Positions 58,750 through 64,000 of a stretch of DNA of 64,000 nt are shown one piece after another. A program made the translations under genes and the position numbers. The notes beneath the pieces are model-generated. The model did not search any database, was not told the DNA's origin, and saw only the letters and a list, made by a program, of their open reading frames with translations. The stretch's first letter is position 1, and every line of letters starts with the position of its first letter. Source of the DNA: JAPPLB01 sp965204095 (GTDB lineage Bacteria; Acidobacteriota; Terriglobia; Bryobacterales; UBA6623); NCBI GenBank assembly GCA_965204095.1, contig OZ241991.1:372001-436000 (forward strand), written 5' to 3'.

Positions 58750-59001
58750 ATGCCACGGCCGAATCTCAGCACCCCCGAAGGAAGAGCGGTTCTCAGCGCC
58801 GTCATTCACAAGCAGAGCGAGCGCTGCCAGCAGCTCGGCTGCTCGCAGCGCATCAAGTGCCACCGTTGCGGAGAGCCCGTCCGGATCGTCCTCGACGGCG
58901 AAGAGTGGTGCTCACGCTGCCAGCACTACCAGCGTCCCGTCCCGCACGGTTGGTCGAAGTGGGAAGCCGTTTCCAACATCGATGAGGCGAATGCCTCGTG
59001 A
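58750..59001 (+). CDS. Zn-ribbon mini-protein heading a coupled run
   Basis: 83 residues. CSQRIKCHRCGEPVRIVLDGEEWCSRCQHY contains a CxxC ... CxxC zinc ribbon. The stop overlaps the next start by GTGA, so this is the first gene of a translationally coupled run with four CxxCLAG genes. Unknown function. Confidence 0.65.
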   Translation: MPRPNLSTPEGRAVLSAVIHKQSERCQQLGCSQRIKCHRCGEPVRIVLDGEEWCSRCQHYQRPVPHGWSKWEAVSNIDEANAS

Positions 59002-59483
59002 GGATGACCGACATGAAGCGACAAGCACCCATCTCCACCCTGTCCGAGCTGCTCGTTACGGCGATCGCCGACGCCCGCCGTCTCAACCGTTCGCAGTACG
59101 AACCCTGCTACCGCAACTGGCATCTGCCGAACAGCCATGGGACGTGCGAAGTCTGCCTGGGCGGCAGTTACATTGCCGCTACCCTCGGGTGCTCCCCGGC
59201 AGTTCAGTCAAACCCCTGGAATTACCCCGGCAGGACGCAAGCGATGTTGGAAGCCCTCAACGCCATGCGCTTAGGCGCCTGGGCCGATGCTTACCGCATT
59301 CTCTTTCAGCGCGAGCCCAGCGAGAAGGCCGCGCTTGTGATGTCACGAATGGCGATTCCTTCCTGCCGCGACTTTCTCGGATGGCGCGAGTTCGACACTC
59401 ATCTCCTGTCTCTCGAAGCAATCCTTCCCATGCTTCGCGAGATCGAGGCCCAAGAGAACCCGATCGAAGCCTTGAAAGGATGA
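58998..59483 (+). CDS. CxxCLAG family protein 15
   Basis: 161 residues from the coupled GTG (ATG 59004 is an alternative two codons in). Motifs: STLSELLVTAIADARRLN, NWHL, CEVCLGGSYIAATL, LNAMRLGAWADAY and GWREFDTHLLSLEAILPMLREIE. No leader of its own. The C-terminus (ENPIEALKG) aligns with the HPEAFEG ends of the next copies. Confidence 0.75.
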   Translation: MRMTDMKRQAPISTLSELLVTAIADARRLNRSQYEPCYRNWHLPNSHGTCEVCLGGSYIAATLGCSPAVQSNPWNYPGRTQAMLEALNAMRLGAWADAYRILFQREPSEKAALVMSRMAIPSCRDFLGWREFDTHLLSLEAILPMLREIEAQENPIEALKG

Positions 59484-59968
59484 CTCCCATGAATCCGCAA
59501 GCCCTTCCCGACACCATGCACGGCCTTCTCGCAGCCGCTATCGCCGACGCCCGCCGCCTGGACCGCAACCTCTACCGGCCTCATTACCATCACTGGCATT
59601 TGCCCGATGATGACGGTCTTTGCTCCGTTTGCCTGGCCGGCATGTCGATTGCCCGCACCCTCAAGTGGCCTCAAGGGAACGCCGCACGTCCATGGAACTT
59701 TCCCGAATCCACGCAACACAAGCTCGAAGCGCTCAACGCGATGCGTTCCGGAGGCTGGCGCGCAGCCTACAGCCTGCTCTACCAGCGAACCGCCACCGCC
59801 AACACCGCCTTCCGGCTGTTCGAGCTGGGCCTTCCGGCCCACCTTCTTTTCGTGAGCTGGGAAGAGTTCGACCTGCACCTCAAGTCGCTCGAATCGTTCC
59901 TTCCCGAACTGCGGCTGATCGAGTCCGAGGACGACCACCCCGAAGCCTTCGAAGGATGCTACCCATGA
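59480..59968 (+). CDS. CxxCLAG family protein 16
   Basis: 162 residues, ATGA-coupled. Motifs: LPDTMHGLLAAAIADARRLD, HWHLPDDDG, CSVCLAGMSIARTL, LNAMRSGGWRAAY and SWEEFDLHLKSLESFLPELRLIESEDDHPEAFEG. It shares with copies 15, 17 and 18 a subgroup-specific centre and acidic C-terminus. No leader. Confidence 0.75.
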   Translation: MTPMNPQALPDTMHGLLAAAIADARRLDRNLYRPHYHHWHLPDDDGLCSVCLAGMSIARTLKWPQGNAARPWNFPESTQHKLEALNAMRSGGWRAAYSLLYQRTATANTAFRLFELGLPAHLLFVSWEEFDLHLKSLESFLPELRLIESEDDHPEAFEGCYP

Positions 59969-60431
59969 GCCTCAACCGACTTCCCGACACTCTCCACGGT
60001 TTGCTCAGGACGGCCATCGACGACGCTCGCGGCCTCAACCGCCGCAAGTACAAGCCCCACTACAGTGAGTGGCACTGTCCCGATGACGACGGCCGCTGCG
60101 AAGTCTGCCTGGCCGGCAGCATTCTGGCGGGAACCTTGCAGTGCTCTCCGAAAAAGAACTACGCTCCCTGGGAGCTGCCCGACAAGACGCAACACAAGCT
60201 CGAAGCCCTCGAAGCGACACGCAACGGCGCCTGGCTCGATGCCTACCGTCTCGTACACCAGCGCCGGCCTCCGATCGAGATCGAAGCCCGTCTACTCAGC
60301 CTGCCGGCGCCCTCCTGGGCCGCCTTCGACGACTGGCGCTCGTTCAACCGCCACCTGAAATCGCTCGAATCGTTCCTGCCAAACTGCGTTCGATCGAGTC
60401 CGACGACCACCCCGACGCCTTCGAAGGATGA
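59965..60431 (+). pseudogene. CxxCLAG family protein 17, frameshifted
   Basis: Starts at the ATGA overlap and is intact through LKSLESFLP, with EWHC and CEVCLAG. Near 60377-60381 one base is missing relative to the sister copies (TCCTGCCAAACTG here versus TCCTTCCCGAACTG-type sequence), and the frame continues as nonsense. In the next frame the expected end KLRSIESDDHPDAFEG and a TGA at 60431 are present, and that TGA forms the ATGA overlap with the next gene. So the ancestral stop is preserved and the frameshift is recent, or is a sequencing error. Confidence 0.75.
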
Positions 60432-60898
60432 CACCCATGAGCCTCAACCGACTTCCCGACACTCTCCACGGTTTGCTTTCGCTGGCGATCGCTGACGGCC
60501 GCGCGCTCGATCGTACACTCTACCTTCCCGACTACAGCGATTGGCACTACCCCTCTTCCGACGGCCGTTGCCTGATCTGTCTGGCAGGCTGTGTCCTCTC
60601 ATCAAGCCTGGGATCGTCACCCAAGGTTGACGATCGGCCCTCGTACCACTCCGACGGACTTCGGCTGAAGCTCGAAGCCATCGACAACGCCCGCTGCGGC
60701 GCCTGGGTGCTTGCCTTCCAGCAGGTTCACGCGGTCCAGGTAGCCAGGCGTACACGCTCTCGCTTGATGCAACTGCCGGCGCCGTCCTTTTCCAACTTCG
60801 AAGGATGGGAGCAATTCGACGCCCACTTGAGCTCTCTCGAATCGATCCTGCCTCAGCTTCGCTCGATCGAATCTTCAGACGATCACCTTACTCTGTGA
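60428..60898 (+). CDS. CxxCLAG family protein 18
   Basis: 156 residues, ATGA-coupled to the frameshifted copy. The first ~15 residues (MSLNRLPDTLHGLL) are identical to copy 17. Motifs: DWHY, CLICLAGCVLSSSL, IDNARCGAWVLAF and GWEQFDAHLSSLESILPQLRSIE. Because coupling depends on upstream translation, the frameshift in copy 17 may reduce its expression. It is the last family member in the array. Confidence 0.75.
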   Translation: MTPMSLNRLPDTLHGLLSLAIADGRALDRTLYLPDYSDWHYPSSDGRCLICLAGCVLSSSLGSSPKVDDRPSYHSDGLRLKLEAIDNARCGAWVLAFQQVHAVQVARRTRSRLMQLPAPSFSNFEGWEQFDAHLSSLESILPQLRSIESSDDHLTL

Positions 60899-60913
60899 GG
60901 GAAATACCTGCCC

Positions 60914-61189
60914 ATGAACTACCAATACCCGAACCTGAGTCTGATCAAGGACAAGCGCAAGCGCTTCGAGCTGCTCGACAAGGGCGGCTGGCTGGACTTC
61001 TCCAGCGGAGCCTGGGACCGCGGCCGCAACGTGCGCCGCGCGAAGTGCGGACGCTGCGCCGCCGCCGTCCCGGCCGGCCTCGGCCGCGCCTACAACGAGT
61101 TTCTCTCCGACGGCTACCGTACCGTCACTCGCTATCTCTGCCCGAACTGCGAAGCCGGCTTCGCCGCTGGCCGGCGCGATTCCTTTTGA
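60914..61189 (+). CDS. Zn-ribbon hypothetical protein
   Basis: 91 residues. KCGRCAAAVPAG and YLCPNCEAGF form a zinc ribbon in the C-terminal half; the N-terminus is basic (IKDKRKRFELL). GAGGGAAA lies 11 nt before the ATG. The 3' end overlaps a convergent minus-strand gene by 65 nt. Confidence 0.6.
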   Translation: MNYQYPNLSLIKDKRKRFELLDKGGWLDFSSGAWDRGRNVRRAKCGRCAAAVPAGLGRAYNEFLSDGYRTVTRYLCPNCEAGFAAGRRDSF

Positions 61190-61490
61190 GTTTCAGTTCC
61201 CGCTCGCGCAGACGCTTCGCGATCCACTCCCCGATCACGGCCTCTTCGATCACTCCGCCCGCCTGCGGCAACTGCGCCACGTGCTCTCTCTTGAAGTCCT
61301 GGTGATGACGAGCCGCGAAGTCGCGCTCGCCGGTCACTTCGTACAGAATGTTGAGCGCCAGGTCGGCCGTTCCGCTGCCCTCGTAGCCCCAATCGAAACC
61401 CGTAGGGCTGTGCCACACCCAGCGATGCGTCACGCCTTCGACCCGCGCCACGCCGGCCTCTCGCCGACACACGATGTCTGTCAATGCCAT
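61125..61490 (-). CDS. DUF6166-like protein on the minus strand
   Basis: 121 residues from the minus-strand ATG at 61490, preceded by GGAG. The motif HSPTGFDWGYEGSGTADLALNILYEV ... HHQDFKREHVAQLP is the DUF6166 signature (SPTGFxWGYxGSGPAxLALxIL ... FKxxxVAxLP). The C-terminal ~30 residues are basic and lie opposite the end of the plus-strand Zn-ribbon gene. It is the only minus-strand gene recognised between 42 and 64 kb, and it lacks the hairpin leader. Confidence 0.65.
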   Translation of the reverse strand: MALTDIVCRREAGVARVEGVTHRWVWHSPTGFDWGYEGSGTADLALNILYEVTGERDFAARHHQDFKREHVAQLPQAGGVIEEAVIGEWIAKRLRERELKLKRNRAGQRRSRLRSSGRDSE

Positions 61491-61817
61491 GCCGTCACTC
61501 CCCCTCGTCCAATCTTCGCAGACCGCCACCCCGAGCGCACCCGCTGGCCCACGTCGAGGCCGGACGCGCCGGCCTTCGCGACGTGGGGCTCCCTTCTCTC
61601 CAATCGGCCGAGTCCAGGCCGCGCCTTCGGCCGCTGTCGTTTCCCGTCGCACTGCGTTACCCGTTTCGTCACGGCCGCCGTGCCGTGCCGAGTCGTTTCT
61701 TCAACTAGGTCGGGCCGCTCCTGCCGTCGCTCTCAGGCGGTACTCGTTTCGGCCGTTCCTGCCGTCACGGCTCAATCTTTCTTGATCCGTTCGCCGCCAC
61801 CCGGTCCCCCTGACGCC
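61491..61817. other. Gene-free interval
   Basis: About 330 nt between the divergent DUF6166-like gene and leader 36. No ORF with an SD was found; it should contain the promoter of the minus-strand gene, but no clear hexamers were seen. Confidence 0.3.
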
Positions 61818-61864
61818 GGCGTTCCGCTTCCGCCAGCAACCAGGTGAGCGGAATGCTCCCCGCC
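61818..61864 (+). promoter_or_regulatory. Hairpin leader copy 36 (divergent, compensated)
   Basis: Sequence differs from the consensus, but GCGTTCCGCT pairs with AGCGGAATGC (10 bp with one G-T), and outer GGC faces GCC. It ends 26 nt before the ATG, with CAGGAGG after it. Confidence 0.75.
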
Positions 61865-61890
61865 TTTTCCGTCAGGAGGACAAAAACCCG

Positions 61891-62238
61891 ATGGCAAGCC
61901 ACAGCAAGACCGTTTCCTTTCGTTGCGATCCCGAGCTGTTCGCTCACTTGCGGAAGGTGCAGCGCGAGTCGCCGCAGGGACTCTCCGACTGGATTCGCAC
62001 CACCCTGACCGGAGCTGCCTGCCGCGAGTTCCCGCTTGATCCCACTGCCCCCTGGGAAGTCTTCCGGCTGCCCGACAACGTCCTCGTCGCCGTCTTTCAC
62101 GGCAATGCCCGCTCCCTTCCGGCCGAGCTGGTCGGTACCAGGATTCACGTCGGCAACGCCTTGGGCATGTCGCGCACCGCCAGCGTTCTCAACGTGCGCA
62201 GCCGCACCGCCTGCCGCGTCGTCGCTGAGATCGATTGA
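61891..62238 (+). CDS. RHH-type protein, paralog of 32846
   Basis: 115 residues. KTVSFRCDPELFAHLRKVQRESPQGLSDWIRTTL is a ribbon-helix-helix like that of the gene at 32846 (SFRCD(R/P)EL and LS(E/D)W(M/I)R shared), and the C-terminal domain also corresponds (FxGNAxxLPxxLxG, then VxNVRSRTACRVV). It sits just before the partition genes under the most divergent leader. Candidate regulator, inferred. Confidence 0.7.
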   Translation: MASHSKTVSFRCDPELFAHLRKVQRESPQGLSDWIRTTLTGAACREFPLDPTAPWEVFRLPDNVLVAVFHGNARSLPAELVGTRIHVGNALGMSRTASVLNVRSRTACRVVAEID

Positions 62239-62504
62239 CCAGGTGATTTTCGATACTCTCGCCGCCGGCGAACGCTCATCGCTCTTGCTCCATTCGCTCG
62301 ATCCAGACAGGTCGCGGCCGCTCTCTCCCCGGCTGCGGCTCCGCCGCCGTGTCCGGAGCTCGCGTCCCCGCCCTTGCCGTCGCCTTTTCTCCCCCGCTCT
62401 CGAGAGCGGCGGCGCGTGGTCAGGACTTGCCAGAATCCTGTAACCGTGCAGAATTGAAGGTATTGAGGCTTCGACGCCTGCAGGACTTCATCATCGAGAC
62501 GCTT
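62239..62504. other. Upstream region of the partition operon
   Basis: About 265 nt without a gene before parA. The sequence CGCCTGCAGGACTTCA near 62475 recurs at the 3' end of parA (near 63110), a possible partition-site or recombination repeat. No other feature was recognised. Confidence 0.3.
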
Positions 62505-63158
62505 ATGCAAACCATCGCCCTCGTCAGTCAGAAAGGCGGCTCCGGGAAAACCACCCTCGCCCTGCACCTGGCGGTCGCTTCCGCCATCGAAGGCCGCAAC
62601 ACCGCCATCATCGACCTCGATCCGCAGGCTTCCTCCGCCCACTGGTCGGACCGCCGCAAGAACGAGCTGCCGGTCGTGCTGTCGGCGCACGCCAGCCGCT
62701 TGAAGCAGGAGCTCCAGCGCGTACGCGAGATCGGCGGCGACATGCTCTACCTCGATACCGCTCCGCATTCCGACAGCGCCGCCCTGGAGGCGGCGCGCAT
62801 CGCCGATCTGGTGCTGATTCCCTGCCGGCCGGCCATCCTCGATCTGGAAGCGATCACCCAGACGCTGTCGTTCCTTCGCACCACCGGTACGCCGGCGCTG
62901 GTCGTTCTCAACGCAATCGCTTCCAGCGGTCAAGACGCCGCGCTGGCCGAGCAGGCCCTTCGAGCGCATGACGTGGAAACCTGCCCGGTCCGGCTCGGCC
63001 GCAGGGTCGCCTTCGCCCGCTCCCTCCTCAGCGGCCAGGCCGCTCAGGAGGTCGAGCCGCTGGGCAAGGCCGCCGATGAAGTATCTCGCCTGCACTCCTT
63101 CATCGCTTCACGCCTGCAGGACTTCAATCCTTCAACGAACGGAAACCCCCGCACATGA
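62505..63158 (+). CDS. parA: ParA-family partition ATPase
   Basis: 217 residues. VSQKGGSGKTTLALHLA is the deviant Walker A, IIDLDPQASS the Walker A' and LYLDTAPHSD the Walker B. The short N-terminus (no helix-turn-helix) is typical of small plasmid ParA (type Ib) proteins that form nucleoid gradients to segregate plasmid or integrated-element copies. Coupled by ATGA to a small RHH partner. This strongly suggests that the element replicates at least transiently. Confidence 0.9.
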   Translation: MQTIALVSQKGGSGKTTLALHLAVASAIEGRNTAIIDLDPQASSAHWSDRRKNELPVVLSAHASRLKQELQRVREIGGDMLYLDTAPHSDSAALEAARIADLVLIPCRPAILDLEAITQTLSFLRTTGTPALVVLNAIASSGQDAALAEQALRAHDVETCPVRLGRRVAFARSLLSGQAAQEVEPLGKAADEVSRLHSFIASRLQDFNPSTNGNPRT

Positions 63159-63400
63159 GCCCTAACGATTTTGCTTCCGCCCTCAAGTCCCGCGCCGCTT
63201 CGCCGGCGCCGCCCGCCCGCTCCGCTTCCCCCTCGAAGTCCGCCGTCAAGCGCAAGCATGTCGGCGGCTACTTCTCTCCCTCCGTCGCCAAGCAGCTTCG
63301 CTTGCTCGCCACCGAAGAGGAAACCACCTTGCAGGAGCTTCTTGCCGAAGCCCTTTCTCTGCTGTTCTCCAAGCGCGGCGCTTCCCTGCCTCGCTCGTAA
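63155..63400 (+). CDS. Small RHH centromere-binding partner (ParB/ParG type)
   Basis: 81 residues, coupled to parA by ATGA. A flexible Ala/Pro/Ser-rich basic N-terminus precedes GGYFSPSVAKQLRLLATEEETTLQELLAEALSLLF, a ribbon-helix-helix of the ParG/ParB-small type that binds centromere repeats and stimulates ParA ATPase through its N-terminal tail. Confidence 0.75.
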   Translation: MSPNDFASALKSRAASPAPPARSASPSKSAVKRKHVGGYFSPSVAKQLRLLATEEETTLQELLAEALSLLFSKRGASLPRS

Positions 63401-63413
63401 GGAGCCTCTCGCC

Positions 63414-63533
63414 ATGCTCTACCCTGGACCGCTCGCTTCGACGATCTACGTTCTGTTGCTTACCCTCGCCTTCGTGCTTTGCTGTTGGGCGTACAGCTCT
63501 TTTCTCTCTGTCAATCGTCTCTGTCGGCGCTGA
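63414..63533 (+). CDS. Tiny membrane peptide
   Basis: 39 residues starting 13 nt after the partition gene, with TAAGGAG upstream. A single hydrophobic helix (STIYVLLLTLAFVLCCWAYS, about 9-28) and a basic C-terminus. Unknown; the ~210 nt after it hold no recognised feature. Confidence 0.45.
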   Translation: MLYPGPLASTIYVLLLTLAFVLCCWAYSSFLSVNRLCRR

Positions 63534-63743
63534 TCCCACTGGCCGTTCCGCTGGTTTTCCCTCCTCGATCTTCTCGTCGCGGCTGCCTTCTGCGCGTTCG
63601 TTTTCGCTGTCTCGTTCCTCTTCTCTCGCTTGATTCCTGGCCCTCCTTCTCCCTGACGGGATTGCTGCCCCGGCCGCTCCGGTTCAGCCGTCGCGGCTTG
63701 CCCGTTCACGCTTTCTCGCTTATGCTCGCTTCCTGGTATTGCC

Positions 63744-64000
63744 ATGAAGCTGACCCTTGCCGAAGCCGAAGAGCTGCTTCTCCACAACATTCACTCTCAC
63801 ACTTCCCCAGGCGCCTTGGAACGCCTTCTCTCCCATGAATGGTCCTTCGATCCCCGCGGAGGGCATCTTCGCCTGCTCATGCGGCGCTACCACGAGCAGG
63901 ATCAGCTTTTCTACGAGTCCTTCACGGATTTCCGGAAAATCACCGATCCTCAAGACCCTTCTGTTTACTTCCCCGCTCTTTGTGTTTTCTGTGCTCTCAC
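63744..64000 (+). CDS. Partial ORF at the window edge
   Basis: Open from ATG 63744 to the last base (85 residues visible: LTLAEAEELLLHNI, then LERLLSHEWSFDPRGGHLRLL). It looks soluble and protein-like, but the SD is poor and the end is missing, so identity cannot be judged. Confidence 0.45.
   Translation, partial: MKLTLAEAEELLLHNIHSHTSPGALERLLSHEWSFDPRGGHLRLLMRRYHEQDQLFYESFTDFRKITDPQDPSVYFPALCVFCAL

Noticed and set aside
61281..61847. A 188-aa plus-strand ORF in the 61.3-61.8 kb region
   Set aside because: It lies opposite the DUF6166-like gene and has Arg/Pro/Ser-rich shadow composition; the minus strand carries the conserved motif and an SD.

Overview
The window is a high-GC segment of a conjugative element (plasmid or integrated conjugative element) from a diderm bacterium. 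The evidence is a VirB/Trb-type type IV secretion system (T4SS) with outer-membrane-linked parts (VirB9/VirB10), an outer-membrane beta-barrel protein ending in Phe, a RepB-type primase, a ParA plus ribbon-helix-helix (RHH) partition pair, and a candidate relaxase with a MobC-like partner. TTG and GTG starts are frequent. Acidobacteriota is plausible from the style of the large NHL-repeat protein, but that is a weak guess. No rRNA, tRNA, transposase or CRISPR array was seen.

Layout. 0-4.2 kb: 3' end of virB4, small coupled genes, a replication-relaxation-like protein and a beta-barrel protein. 4.2-12.7 kb: RepB-like primase, membrane/spermidine-synthase-like protein, an ankyrin-ArdC fusion and two more ArdC paralogs. 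12.75-13.4 kb: a structured non-coding region with nested inverted repeats and TTCAGCA repeats, a candidate origin. 13.4-27.1 kb: PAPS-reductase-family protein, VirD4, VirB11, a secreted Cys-repeat protein, VirB9, VirB10, VirB5, VirB6, VirB8, two tiny membrane proteins, a candidate relaxase and a MobC-like protein. 27.4-33.2 kb: small accessory genes (NADAR, DUF3560, RHH, Zn-ribbon). 33.4-42.2 kb: a compositionally distinct block (NHL-repeat surface protein, DUF2946-like protein, hybrid histidine kinase/response regulator) that ends against a decapitated DUF3560 remnant. 42.6-61.2 kb: a dense, almost entirely plus-strand array of small genes. 61.8-64 kb: RHH protein, ParA, small RHH protein, a membrane peptide and a partial ORF.

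The main discovery candidate has two linked parts. First, a ~49-nt imperfect inverted repeat (about GGGTTCTCCGCTTTCCGCC, a ~10-nt loop, then GAGCGGAAAGCTCCCAACCC) occurs 36 times, always on the + strand and always ~21-28 nt before a start codon, just upstream of the Shine-Dalgarno sequence (SD). Several copies carry compensatory changes in both stems, so base-pairing is being preserved. The copies precede unrelated genes (ArdC, PAPS reductase, NADAR, DUF3560, DUF29, Zn-ribbon, RHH), which suggests a shared post-transcriptional or single-strand-DNA control element: an element-wide regulon. Second, 14 of the leaders drive members of one expanded, unrecognised ~150-180 aa family, here called CxxCLAG: 18 near-complete copies plus one remnant between 43.9 and 60.9 kb. 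It has an invariant-looking Trp-His, a Cys-x-x-Cys-Leu-Ala-Gly motif and a C-terminal His-Leu-x-Ser-Leu-Glu helix. Family members alternate with three DUF29 proteins and several Zn-ribbon mini-proteins. The setting (ArdC paralogs, NADAR, partition and conjugation genes) fits an establishment or anti-defence cargo, but the function is inferred and not shown by the sequence.
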